The notes under the pieces were generated by a model that saw only the letters and a list, made by a program, of their open reading frames with translations, had not been told where the DNA came from and searched no databases. 64,000 nt of DNA from Pontibacter ummariensis. Lineage in GTDB: Bacteria; Bacteroidota; Bacteroidia; Cytophagales; Hymenobacteraceae. Both the position numbers and the translations under genes were made by a program. The stretch spans positions 55,428 through 119,427 of the forward strand of contig NZ_FZOQ01000018.1 in the NCBI RefSeq assembly GCF_900188175.1, written 5' to 3'. Shown here in pieces: positions 1 through 8,000 of the stretch. Each line of letters begins with the position of its first letter. Position 1 is the first letter of the stretch.

Positions 1-182
1 CCAACAAATAAACGCCAAAGGGCCCATAAAAAGTCTGTCTACTCCTTATACACCTTTTGTTATTTCCTCGTTTACCCTACAAAACCAGTGCATTTCTCGT
101 AAAACGCCAAGTGCACCTGTACTGTAAGTACATCTTCGAAAGACAGATAACGTTTTATTTTCACCATTCAAGCTGAAGGCAT

Positions 183-902
183 ATGAACACCCTACCTGTC
201 AATTGGCTAACTGAGGGACTCATCGACTTTGAGTACAAGAAGTATTTGCTGCTGGCTTACCTGAAGGCAGTAAAAGCTGAGTTCGGGGAACAACGTCTGT
301 ACCCTGTCTTCTCAGACCTCATCATGCATTACCGCAACCTGCAACAGGTAAAAGAACACAAGCAGCTGGTGTACGAGCAATTTCCTGAGCGCATCAGCCG
401 GTCGGATTTTGAGAAACTGGAGTTGGTGTATGAGAAAATCGTGGAGGATGATGAGACGATGCAGCAGATAGAGGAAATCATACAGTTTGCCTCTCCCCTC
501 TTCAACCACGCCCTTAAGGAGGGGAAAGAGCTTTATGACTTCGTAGAGCGCCACCTGGAGATCAACCCTGTCGGCATCACCCCTATCTACCACAACGAGG
601 GTTATATCTTTTTAGAGGCTTACCCGGGAAAGGAAACACAGGTGTACCTGTACCACATCACGGTATTTGAGAACACTTACGAGAAGTATAAAGGCATCAA
701 CACCAGACACCTCCAGACCATACGGCGAGGCCTGGCCCAGACGCATGAGAGCCTGAAAGTAAGATTATTGCGGGAAAGGCAGGAACTCCCCAATCCGGCG
801 ACCTTTGCGGTCGTCTCCCGCGTACCCGTCCCACTGGAACACGCACTCCTGCCCATCGCCAAGCGCTCACTTGTGAAATATGTTACCCGATTGGCTTCCT
901 AG
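183..902 (+). CDS. Conserved hypothetical protein, 239 aa
   Basis: I do not recognise this protein. It is soluble-looking: no signal peptide, no membrane segment, and a charged, helix-rich N-terminal two thirds (about residues 15-130), with a beta-like stretch around residues 130-165 (PVGITPIYHNEGYIFLEAYP) and a basic C-terminus. AAGG about 5 nt upstream of the ATG supports the start. It lies on the same strand as the cys genes, but the riboswitch and leader that follow at 1060 make it a separate transcription unit. Its codon use resembles its neighbours, so it looks like a resident chromosomal gene. Confidence 0.75.
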   Translation: MNTLPVNWLTEGLIDFEYKKYLLLAYLKAVKAEFGEQRLYPVFSDLIMHYRNLQQVKEHKQLVYEQFPERISRSDFEKLELVYEKIVEDDETMQQIEEIIQFASPLFNHALKEGKELYDFVERHLEINPVGITPIYHNEGYIFLEAYPGKETQVYLYHITVFENTYEKYKGINTRHLQTIRRGLAQTHESLKVRLLRERQELPNPATFAVVSRVPVPLEHALLPIAKRSLVKYVTRLAS

Positions 903-987
903 CCTCCGAATTTGGAGGCGAAGGCCATCTTTCTTTAACCTTTTTGCTGCCATCTGGTATAGTTAATTAAGATATTTTTAAATGAGG

Positions 988-1021
988 TTGATACATGTAA
1001 TCAGAAAAAAGTGTAACTTTA
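988..1021 (+). promoter_or_regulatory. Candidate promoter of the cysHDN leader
   Basis: TTG at 988-990 and TAACTTTA at 1014-1021 resemble the Bacteroidota -33 (TTTG) and -7 (TAnnTTTG) elements, separated by 23 nt. The predicted start would fall about 30 nt before the SAM-I riboswitch. The -7 match is imperfect (final A for G). Confidence 0.35.
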
Positions 1022-1059
1022 CAACCTATAAAAGTATCAGACCTTCAAAGGTCTAACGA

Positions 1060-1166
1060 GAATTTATAAAGAAGAGGCGAGAGAATAGGCTCCGTGACCC
1101 TCTGGCAACCACTTATAAAGGAAGGTGCCAAATCCTATCCCGGCAAAGCGGGAACATATAAATTTC
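1060..1166 (+). promoter_or_regulatory. SAM-I (S-box) riboswitch
   Basis: The SAM-I core is legible: AAGAGGCGAGAG at the 5' side, then a GGCTCCGTGACCCTCTGGCAACC-type block in which the invariant GGCAACC ends at about 1110, then the AAGGTGCCAAATCC strand and the P4-like CCCGGCAAAGCGGG hairpin. The closing helix P1 is AATTTATA (1061-1068) with TATAAATT (1157-1164). It precedes the sulfate reduction genes, as expected for SAM feedback on sulfur assimilation. No terminator hairpin with a U run follows directly; the next element is the start codon of a Cys-rich leader 10 nt after P1. Confidence 0.92.
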
Positions 1167-1173
1167 TAATGCA

Positions 1174-1287
1174 ATGCAGACAACAACTCACATATCGCCT
1201 TTAGTAATGGGAAGCACACCTGCTTCCTCACGCAACGCTTATGTTACTTCTCTGGCCTACAGCATGTCTTGTTGTTGCTGTTGCTAG
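1174..1287 (+). CDS. 37-aa polycysteine leader peptide of cysHDN
   Basis: A 37-codon reading frame starts 10 nt after the 3' strand of riboswitch helix P1. It begins MQTTTHISPL and ends SLAYSMSCCCCC, with five consecutive Cys codons (TGT TGT TGC TGT TGC) immediately before TAG. Cys is otherwise absent from the peptide. The position, the terminal run of the pathway's own product amino acid, and a counterpart of exactly equal length before the sulfite reductase operon (11465-11578) make a cysteine-sensing translated leader the best reading. Polycysteine leader ORFs that act as cysteine-responsive attenuators are known from mycobacteria; I know of no described case coupled to a SAM riboswitch in Bacteroidota. 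No clear Shine-Dalgarno is seen, which is normal for this phylum. Confidence 0.75.
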   Translation: MQTTTHISPLVMGSTPASSRNAYVTSLAYSMSCCCCC

Positions 1288-1513
1288 CTCTCTAATCGCT
1301 GCCTCTTTAGCTTTAGAGCCTGCACCCATTCTGCCGAACCTGGCGACACCTTCTGCCTTTCTTAAACTCCTTCGGCTATCCGTGCTTCCCGCATGTTACC
1401 CTATCCCCTTACCCGTACAGGTCTGGGCAAAGTAAAATGCCACCGGTAGCAGAAGCAGCAGAAACAGAAGGCCAACTAAAAATTATATTTTCATTCGCAT
1501 TAACATACCACAC
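1288..1513 (+). promoter_or_regulatory. cysH 5' leader after the polyCys peptide
   Basis: These 226 nt contain no convincing gene. About 1310-1425 is visibly rich in C and poor in G with little evident structure, the kind of RNA to which Rho binds. The segment 1447-1464 (TAGCAGAAGCAGCAGAAA) is complementary to the Cys codons at 1269-1286: 16 of 18 positions pair, counting G-U. A ribosome held on the Cys codons would prevent that pairing. The functional meaning is inferred. Confidence 0.4.
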
Positions 1514-2233
1514 ATGAGTCAGCCATCAGCTTTAGAAACAAAAGTGCCGGCGCTGCTTGCCCTGTTAGAGGGGAAAAGCATAGAAGAAGGGCTGCGCCTG
1601 CTGACAGAGCAATTTGAGGGAAGCATCGCTTTCTCCTCCAGCCTCGGCATCGAGGACCAGCTCATTACACACTATATTTTTGAGAACAACCTGCCAGTCC
1701 GTGTTTTTTCGCTGGATACCGGGCGCCTGTTTAACGAGACCTACACCCTCCTGCATAAGACCAACAACCACTACGGCAAGAAGATCGAGGTATTCTTCCC
1801 GAAGCACGAAGCCGTGGAGCAGATGGTGAACGAAAAAGGGACGATGAGTTTTTATAACTCCATCGACGACCGCAAGCAGTGCTGCTACATCCGGAAGGTA
1901 GAGCCTTTAAACCGCGCGCTGGAAGGCGTGCAGCTTTGGATTACCGGTATCCGCGCCGATCAGTCGGGTGCCCGCCAGAACCTGCAGCTGCTGGAGTGGG
2001 ACGCGGAGCGCCAGCTGATCAAGTACAACCCGCTGCTGCACTGGTCTCTGGAGGAGGTAAGCCAAACGGTGAAGGCCCTTCACATCCCATACAACCCGCT
2101 ACACGACAAAGGCTTTGTCAGCATTGGCTGTGCCCCTTGTACCCGCGCTATCCGCGAGGGCGAGGACTTCCGCGCCGGCCGTTGGTGGTGGGAAGACAAT
2201 TCTAAAAAAGAGTGCGGGCTGCACGCCAGATAG
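1514..2233 (+). CDS. cysH: Assimilatory adenylyl-sulfate (APS) reductase
   Basis: The enzyme reduces activated sulfate to sulfite with thioredoxin-type electrons in the cytoplasm. The PP-loop-like nucleotide region is seen around residues 40-75 (SSSLGIEDQLITH, SLDTGRLFNET). Cys123-Cys124 (KQCCYIRK) and Cys206/Cys209 (GCAPC) form the CC...CxxC set that binds a 4Fe-4S cluster in APS-using enzymes, and Cys234 in the C-terminal ECGLH is the catalytic cysteine. With that cluster set, APS rather than PAPS is the probable substrate; no APS kinase is present here. At 239 aa it has normal length. It is the first structural gene after the SAM-I riboswitch and polyCys leader, and cysD follows after 91 nt. 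Confidence 0.95.
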   Translation: MSQPSALETKVPALLALLEGKSIEEGLRLLTEQFEGSIAFSSSLGIEDQLITHYIFENNLPVRVFSLDTGRLFNETYTLLHKTNNHYGKKIEVFFPKHEAVEQMVNEKGTMSFYNSIDDRKQCCYIRKVEPLNRALEGVQLWITGIRADQSGARQNLQLLEWDAERQLIKYNPLLHWSLEEVSQTVKALHIPYNPLHDKGFVSIGCAPCTRAIREGEDFRAGRWWWEDNSKKECGLHAR

Positions 2234-2324
2234 TTTAGACACAGGACTAGGAGACAAAAGACTTCTTTCTGCTTTTAAACGTCCTTCGTCTTTCAAAAAT
2301 TAATTCAACATCCTAACATTAAGC

Positions 2325-3233
2325 ATGGACAAGAGATATCTTGATTACCTCGACCAGCTGGAGGCGGAAGCCATCCACATCATGCGCGAGGTAGCAGGGC
2401 AATTCCAGAAACCCGCTCTGTTGTTTTCAGGCGGTAAAGATTCTATCACCCTGGTTCGCCTGGCGGAGAAAGCGTTCCGTCCGGGCAAGTTCCCGTTCCC
2501 CCTGGTGCACATCGATACAGGCCATAACTTTCCGGAGGCAATCCAATACCGTGATGAGCTGGCGGAGCGCCTGGGCGAGAAGCTGATTGTACGCCACGTA
2601 GAAGACACGATCAAAAAGCAAAACCTCTCAGAGGCCAAGGGCCGTTATGCCAGCCGCAATGGCCTGCAGACCTATACCTTGCTGGAGACCATCGAAGAGT
2701 TTGGCTTTGACTGCTGCATTGGCGGTGCCCGTCGCGATGAGGAAAAGGCCCGCGCCAAAGAAAGGATCTTCTCGGTAAGAGATGAGTTTGGCCAGTGGGA
2801 CCCGAAACGCCAGCGCCCGGAGCTATGGAATACTTACAATGGTCGCATTGCCATGGGAGAGAATGTCCGTGCCTTTCCGATCAGCAATTGGACGGAGCTG
2901 GATGTGTGGAATTACATCAAGCGCGAGAACATTGCCTTGCCGAACATTTACTATACCCACGAACGTGAGTGCCTGGTGCGCGATGGCAAACTGATGGCCT
3001 GGTCTGACTTTATCTACCGTGATCCGGAAGAAGAGATCGTGACCCGTAAAGTGCGTTTCCGCACCGTTGGCGACATGACCTGTACTGCGGCCGTGGAATC
3101 TGTGGCCTATGATGTAGATGCGGTCATTGCCGAGATCATCGAGTCAAAAATAAGTGAGCGTGGCGCTACCCGCATCGACGATAAATTATCGGAGACAGCG
3201 ATGGAAGACCGCAAGAAAGGAGGATACTTTTAA
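2325..3233 (+). CDS. cysD: Sulfate adenylyltransferase subunit 2
   Basis: This is the catalytic PP-loop subunit of ATP sulfurylase; it adenylates sulfate to APS in complex with the GTPase CysN. The ATP-binding loop SGGKDS is at about residues 35-40, with HIDTGHNFPEAI, GARRDEEKARAKERIFSVRD and NWTELDVWNYI further on, all typical of CysD. The length (302 aa) is normal. Its stop overlaps the cysN start by one base (TAATG at 3231-3235), which indicates translational coupling and equal expression of the two subunits. Confidence 0.96.
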   Translation: MDKRYLDYLDQLEAEAIHIMREVAGQFQKPALLFSGGKDSITLVRLAEKAFRPGKFPFPLVHIDTGHNFPEAIQYRDELAERLGEKLIVRHVEDTIKKQNLSEAKGRYASRNGLQTYTLLETIEEFGFDCCIGGARRDEEKARAKERIFSVRDEFGQWDPKRQRPELWNTYNGRIAMGENVRAFPISNWTELDVWNYIKRENIALPNIYYTHERECLVRDGKLMAWSDFIYRDPEEEIVTRKVRFRTVGDMTCTAAVESVAYDVDAVIAEIIESKISERGATRIDDKLSETAMEDRKKGGYF

Positions 3234-4510
3234 TGGATATACTAAGATTTATAACGGCAGGCAGTGTAGACGACGGCAAGAGCACCCTCATCGGCAGGTT
3301 GCTGTACGACACCAAGCAAATCTACATCGACCAACTCGAAGCCATTGAAAGCTCTGGCAGAGTAAACGAAGACGGACAGGTAGACCTGTCGCTGCTGACG
3401 GACGGCCTGAAGGCAGAGCGCGAGCAGGGCATCACCATCGATGTGGCTTATAAGTACTTTAGCACACCAAAGCGTAAGTTTATTATTGCCGATGCCCCTG
3501 GCCATGTGCAGTATACCCGCAACATGGTAACAGGTGCCTCCAACTCTAACCTGTCCATCATTCTGGTCGATGCGCGTAAGGGCGTGCAGGAGCAAACCCG
3601 CCGCCACTCCATCATTTCCTCCCTGCTGGGTATCCCCCACCTGGTGATCTGCATCAACAAAATGGACTTAGTTGGTTTTGATGAGACAGTTTACAACCAG
3701 ATCGTAGAAGACTACAAGCAGTTTGCGAAGAAGCTGAACGCAAAGGACATCACCTTTATTCCAATCAGTGCGCTGAAAGGCGACAATGTGGTAGACCGTT
3801 CTGTGCTGATGCCCTGGTACAATGGCCCTAGCCTGTTGGAGCACCTGGAGCAGGTACCTGTTTCCAGCGACTTTAACCTGGAGAACGCCCGCTTCCCGGT
3901 GCAGTACGTGATTCGCCCCCATACCCACGAGCACCACGACTACAGAGGCTATGCGGGTAAGGTGATCAGCGGTACTTATCGTAAAGGCGATAAAGTAACG
4001 GTGCTGCCTTCCGGTCTGACGTCCACTATCAAGTCGGTAGAGCTAGGCGGTAAAGAGCTGGAGGAGGCCTTTGCCCCGATGTCTGTCGTGCTGCAGTTAG
4101 AAGACGATGTAGACATCAGCCGTGGCGATGTGATCGTGAAGGAGGAAGAAAACCTGGAGGTAACCAAGGAGTTTGAAGCACTGGTATGCTGGATGAACAA
4201 CAAGCCATTAAAACCAGGTGCCAAACTGTTGTTGCGCCATAACTCTACTGAAACGCGCGCCATTGTGCGACAGATACAGTATAAGGTAGATGTAAACGGA
4301 CTGGACAACATCCTGGACGCAGACCAGGTACAACTGAACGACATCTGCCGGGTACAGCTGAAGACCGCCACGCCGCTGCTGCTCGACAAGTATGAGGACA
4401 ACCGGGCAAACGGTGGCTTTATCCTGGTAGATGAGACCTCCTTTACAACGGTTGGCGCAGGCATGGTGGCAAGTATCACCCACGAGAGTGAGCTTAACTA
4501 CATGATCTAA
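3233..4510 (+). CDS. cysN: Sulfate adenylyltransferase subunit 1 (GTPase)
   Basis: CysN is the EF-Tu-like GTPase that drives APS formation by CysD. The G1 loop GSVDDGKST (about residues 9-17), G3 DAPGH, G4 NKMD and domains II/III to residue 425 are all present. It ends without the fused APS-kinase (CysC) domain found in CysNC proteins, which agrees with a direct APS -> sulfite route. It is the last gene of the riboswitch-controlled + unit and is followed by a strong terminator at 4566. Confidence 0.96.
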   Translation: MDILRFITAGSVDDGKSTLIGRLLYDTKQIYIDQLEAIESSGRVNEDGQVDLSLLTDGLKAEREQGITIDVAYKYFSTPKRKFIIADAPGHVQYTRNMVTGASNSNLSIILVDARKGVQEQTRRHSIISSLLGIPHLVICINKMDLVGFDETVYNQIVEDYKQFAKKLNAKDITFIPISALKGDNVVDRSVLMPWYNGPSLLEHLEQVPVSSDFNLENARFPVQYVIRPHTHEHHDYRGYAGKVISGTYRKGDKVTVLPSGLTSTIKSVELGGKELEEAFAPMSVVLQLEDDVDISRGDVIVKEEENLEVTKEFEALVCWMNNKPLKPGAKLLLRHNSTETRAIVRQIQYKVDVNGLDNILDADQVQLNDICRVQLKTATPLLLDKYEDNRANGGFILVDETSFTTVGAGMVASITHESELNYMI

Positions 4511-4565
4511 AAGGACAGAAGTATCAGGACAGAGGTCGAAAGACTTCCTGGTCCTGTGCAATAAA

Positions 4566-4606
4566 GAAAGAGCCACTGCAGAACTCTGCAGTGGCTCTTT
4601 CTTTTT
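4566..4606. terminator. Bidirectional terminator, cysN / osmC
   Basis: A perfect 16-bp stem (GAAAGAGCCACTGCAG at 4566-4581 with its complement at 4586-4601, loop AACT) is followed by T-rich CTTTTT on the + strand. On the - strand the stem is followed by CTTTATT. It sits between the two convergent sulfur operons and can serve both. Confidence 0.9.
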
Positions 4607-4656
4607 ATAACGTAAAGAGATTTCGTGCTGCGTGTGATGTAGAACGTGCCACTAGC

Positions 4657-5103
4657 TTACACTCCCTCGCTTGATGCCTTTTGTTTTCCGGCTGCCACTT
4701 CAAAGCTGTGGGTAATAGTAGCCGTTTTATAAAGGATAGCCGCCACTGAACAGTATTTGTCCATCGACAGGTTGACCGCTTTGCCAACTTTCTCTTCCTC
4801 CAGCGGACCGCCTACCGTAAAGTGCACATGAATCTGCTTGAACAGGGAAGGCACCTCTCCGGGGACCCGCTCAGCCGTTACCTTGATGTGAAAGGAGTCT
4901 ATCTGCTGGCGCTGTTTCTTCAGGATCTGTATGATGTCGATGGCGCTGCATCCGCCAAGCCCCATCAGCAGCAACTCCATAGGGCGTGCCCCTGCATTGT
5001 GCCCCCCAATTTCCGGGGAACCGTCTATATGTACCTCTACTCCGGATGCCCCTGCTCCGGTGAAGTGGAAATCCTCATCTACGCGTGTTAAATTAACTTC
5101 CAT
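4657..5103 (-). CDS. OsmC family protein
   Basis: A 148-aa OsmC/Ohr-fold protein. The two expected reactive cysteines are visible, in GLGGCSAIDII (about residue 52) and DKYCSVAAIL (about residue 115), together with the RPMELLLMGL helix start. OsmC/Ohr relatives reduce organic hydroperoxides; the closer YhfA-type branch, which this resembles, has no settled role. It is the last gene of the - strand sulfur operon, 49 nt after metZ, so a role in thiol or persulfide stress during sulfide assimilation is plausible but inferred. Confidence 0.85.
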   Translation of the reverse strand: MEVNLTRVDEDFHFTGAGASGVEVHIDGSPEIGGHNAGARPMELLLMGLGGCSAIDIIQILKKQRQQIDSFHIKVTAERVPGEVPSLFKQIHVHFTVGGPLEEEKVGKAVNLSMDKYCSVAAILYKTATITHSFEVAAGKQKASSEGV

Positions 5104-5152
5104 TAATTTCTACTGTATGTTCTTGTCCAAAAAATAAGATTGAGAAACAGGC

Positions 5153-6319
5153 TTAAACTTTCGCCAAAGCCTGCTCCACGTCCTCGATAATATCCTGTAC
5201 GCTTTCTAAACCGACAGAAACCCGGATCAGCCCGGCAGCGATGCCTGTCGCTGCCTTTTCTTCGTCTGATAGTTTAGAATGGGTGGTCGAAGCCGGATGC
5301 GTCACAATTGTTCGGGTATCACCCAGGTTAGAGGTGATGGAGGCTATCTGCAGGGCGTCTATAAATCGTTTTGCCGCATCGTATCCTCCTTTCACCACGA
5401 AAGTGACGATTCCGCCCCCCTGGCTCATCTGCTTTTTGGCCAGCTCATACTGCGGGAAGGACGGCAGGAAAGGATAACTCACGACTTCCAAAGCCGGGTT
5501 ATTTTCCAGCGCCTGTGCAAGCTTCAACGCATTTTCACAGTGCTTGTTTATCCGTAAGGACAGGGTCTCCAGGCTCTTGGACAGGACCCAGGCATTGAAC
5601 GGCGACATAGCCGGCCCGGTGTGGCGCGAGAAGAAGCGGATTTCTTTGATAAGCTCCGCTTTGCCAACCACTAAGCCCCCCAAAACGCGGCCCTGCCCGT
5701 CGATATACTTGGTGGCAGAGTGCACCACCAGATCGGTTCCATAGTCAGTGGGCGTTTGTAGCAAAGGCGTTGCAAAGCAGTTGTCTACCACCAGAATCAG
5801 GTTGTGCTTCTGCTTCAGTTCTCCGAGCCACTCCAGGTCAATCAGCTCCAGGCCGGGGTTAGAAGGCGTCTCTACCACAATCATTTTGGTCTGCGGCGTG
5901 ATCAGGCTTTCCCATTCCTCCGGCTTGCCCGCATCCGCGTAGGAATGGGTGATGCCCCAGCGGGGCAGGATGCTCGTGAGCAGCTGGTGCGTAGACCCAA
6001 ACACGGCCCTGCTGGCCAACACGTGGTCACCTGATTTTAGCAGGGCCGCCATGCTGGTGAACACGGCCGACATGCCGGTGGCAAAGGCAAAGCCGTCTTC
6101 GGCCTTCTCTAAGTAGCACATTTTCTCCACCAGTTCATCCACGTTGGGATTGGAGAAGCGGGAATAAATGTTCCCTTCCTCTTCGTCGGCAAACACCGCG
6201 CGCGCCTGCTCGGCACTCTCATACGTGAAGCTGGAAGTAAGGTAGAGCGGTACAGAATGCTCCCGGTTGTGGCTGCGCTTGGCCTGTATCCGGATCGCTT
6301 TTGTTTCTTTATCAGACAT
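5153..6319 (-). CDS. metZ: O-succinyl/O-acetylhomoserine sulfhydrylase (PLP)
   Basis: A Cys/Met-metabolism PLP enzyme of 388 aa. YSRFSNPN (about residue 52), the phosphate loop FATGMSA, and the PLP lysine in VHSATKYIDGQGRVLGG are clear. It joins sulfide to an activated homoserine to give homocysteine. Its place downstream of sulfite reductase argues for the sulfhydrylase (MetZ) over cystathionine gamma-synthase; the acyl group used cannot be told from sequence. It follows the siroheme/TSUP fusion after 103 nt holding an inverted repeat (6354-6387), and the whole unit lies downstream of the 11.6-kb SAM-I riboswitch. Confidence 0.85.
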   Translation of the reverse strand: MSDKETKAIRIQAKRSHNREHSVPLYLTSSFTYESAEQARAVFADEEEGNIYSRFSNPNVDELVEKMCYLEKAEDGFAFATGMSAVFTSMAALLKSGDHVLASRAVFGSTHQLLTSILPRWGITHSYADAGKPEEWESLITPQTKMIVVETPSNPGLELIDLEWLGELKQKHNLILVVDNCFATPLLQTPTDYGTDLVVHSATKYIDGQGRVLGGLVVGKAELIKEIRFFSRHTGPAMSPFNAWVLSKSLETLSLRINKHCENALKLAQALENNPALEVVSYPFLPSFPQYELAKKQMSQGGGIVTFVVKGGYDAAKRFIDALQIASITSNLGDTRTIVTHPASTTHSKLSDEEKAATGIAAGLIRVSVGLESVQDIIEDVEQALAKV

Positions 6320-6353
6320 GTAACTGTATTACTGCTTATAGTTTATGCACTAA

Positions 6354-6387
6354 AACAAGAGGTACCGTTTATAGAGCACCTCTTGTT
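6354..6387 (-). repeat. 10-bp inverted repeat upstream of metZ
   Basis: AACAAGAGGT (6354-6363) and ACCTCTTGTT (6378-6387) are perfect complements around a 14-nt loop, in the gap between the siroheme/TSUP gene and metZ. Read on the - strand the stem ends in TTGTTTTAG, so a weak internal terminator or an mRNA-processing/stability hairpin is possible. Confidence 0.6.
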
Positions 6388-6422
6388 ACTCGGTTTGTTA
6401 ATGGTACTAAAAATCCGTCGTC

Positions 6423-7967
6423 TTAAAAAGGAAGCGCCATAAAAATCAGTCGCAGGCTGACAATAATGACAACGATCCCGACAATGATCATCATGGTTTT
6501 AACCGGTAGCCTCCTGGCCAGCATCGCTCCCAGCGGTGCCGAAATGGTACCTCCTAAGATCAGGCCTACTATGATCTGCCAATGCGTAATCCCGATTAAG
6601 GAAATAAAGGCAGCAGAGCTGGCAAAAGACACAAAGAACTCGGCCAGGTTCACTGAGCCAATGGTGTACATGGGATGCCGGCCTTTGGCAATAAGGGTGG
6701 AAGAAACGATAGGCCCCCAGCCGCCGCCGCCAATAGCATCCATAAATCCACCGATGGCGCCCAGCATGCCCAGCCTTTTCACAGGCTTCTTTTGCACATG
6801 CTTCTTCAGCACTTTCCGAATGATCAGAATACCCAGGAACAGGGTATAGCTTGCCACGACCGGCTTGATCAGGTACAGGTACTCCTCTAGTGTATACAGC
6901 AGGAAGGCCCCTACAATAGCCCCCAGTACTCCCGGAAACACAATTGTCTTAAACAGTTTGCTGTTCACGTTGCCAAACTTCAGGTGCATCCAGCCAGACA
7001 CCCCCGAGGTAAAGATCTCGGAGGCATGCACGCTGGCACTCGCCGCCACCGGCGACACGCCGAAGCTAAGCAGGAAGGTGGTGGCACTCACGCCGTACGC
7101 CATCCCTAAGGCACCGTCAATCAACTGCGCCACAAAGCCAGCCAGGATGAAGATCAATATTTCCTGGTCTATCTGCGCTGCCACATCCATGGCCACCGCC
7201 CCGATGGTGCTGAACGGGACGTAGCTGAAAAGCAGGTGGCCTGTTATCATCAGGGAGAGGGCAGCAAAGAGAAGCATCAATACAACCTTCAGGCTGTACT
7301 TGCTCTCCTTCTTCTTTCTGGTAGTGGCCGGTGCATTGGCTGGCTCCACCAGCAGCTCCGTTACCTCATTCAGCCGCTTTACCTTGTAAGCGAAGTCGCC
7401 TTTCAGTTGTGCCCGTATTTGGGTCAACTTATCGAGCACCTGCTCCATTTCCTCTGGCAAGGCCTCATTCAACACCTGCTTCAGGCGCTTTGCGACTGTT
7501 GGCGACTTGCCGTTGGTCGAAATCGCCAGCTTCAGGCTTCCCTTCTGCACAATAGAGCCCAGGTAAAAGTCGCACTGCTGCGGGGTGTCGGCCACGTTGG
7601 TTAAAATCTTGCGCGATTTCGCCAGGTCCCGGATGGTTACGTTCAGCACATGGTCGTCCGTCGCCACCAGCACCAGGTCCTGGCCTGCCAGGTCCTCCTC
7701 CCGAAACTCACGCGCGATCAGTTCTACCTGCGGGTGCTTCGCCGCCAGTGCCCAGATGTCCACGTGTATCTCCGGGGCTACCAGCACCACACTTGCTTTG
7801 GGGCTATTGGCCAGTATTGCAGACAGTTTCTCAAGCCCCACCGCGCCGCCGCCCACTACCAGCGTCTGTAGCTCTTCCAGTTTGAGAAAGACCGGAAACA
7901 ATGGGTTTGCTTTGGGCTGTACCGCCTCGGCAGAGGAGCTTTCCGTTACGTCTGGCGTTTTATCCAT
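6423..7967 (-). CDS. Siroheme synthase domain fused to TSUP permease
   Basis: Two proteins in one chain of 514 aa. Residues about 22-225 are a CysG-N/Met8-type precorrin-2 dehydrogenase and ferrochelatase domain: Rossmann loop LVVGGGAVGLEKL, then LVLVATDDHVLN, LTNVADTPQQCDFYLGSIV and ISTNGKSPTVAKRL. After a basic linker (RKKKESK), residues about 230-514 are a TauE/SafE (TSUP) membrane protein with roughly nine hydrophobic segments and the family motifs GALGMAYGVSATTFLLS and GGGWGPIVSSTL. The first part completes siroheme for the sulfite reductase with CobA next door. The permease part would move sulfate, sulfite or another sulfur anion. The fusion places cofactor synthesis at the membrane; whether that has catalytic meaning is unknown. 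Confidence 0.88.
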   Translation of the reverse strand: MDKTPDVTESSSAEAVQPKANPLFPVFLKLEELQTLVVGGGAVGLEKLSAILANSPKASVVLVAPEIHVDIWALAAKHPQVELIAREFREEDLAGQDLVLVATDDHVLNVTIRDLAKSRKILTNVADTPQQCDFYLGSIVQKGSLKLAISTNGKSPTVAKRLKQVLNEALPEEMEQVLDKLTQIRAQLKGDFAYKVKRLNEVTELLVEPANAPATTRKKKESKYSLKVVLMLLFAALSLMITGHLLFSYVPFSTIGAVAMDVAAQIDQEILIFILAGFVAQLIDGALGMAYGVSATTFLLSFGVSPVAASASVHASEIFTSGVSGWMHLKFGNVNSKLFKTIVFPGVLGAIVGAFLLYTLEEYLYLIKPVVASYTLFLGILIIRKVLKKHVQKKPVKRLGMLGAIGGFMDAIGGGGWGPIVSSTLIAKGRHPMYTIGSVNLAEFFVSFASSAAFISLIGITHWQIIVGLILGGTISAPLGAMLARRLPVKTMMIIVGIVVIIVSLRLIFMALPF

Positions 7968-8000
7968 TTAATTTTGTTAAAGCCTCTAAACTACTCATCC

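Noticed and set aside
1241..1435. 64-codon hydrophobic frame overlapping the polyCys leader in another frame
   Set aside because: Starts inside the leader peptide, ends 78 nt before cysH, and has no ribosome-binding site; the in-frame 37-codon peptide explains the region better.
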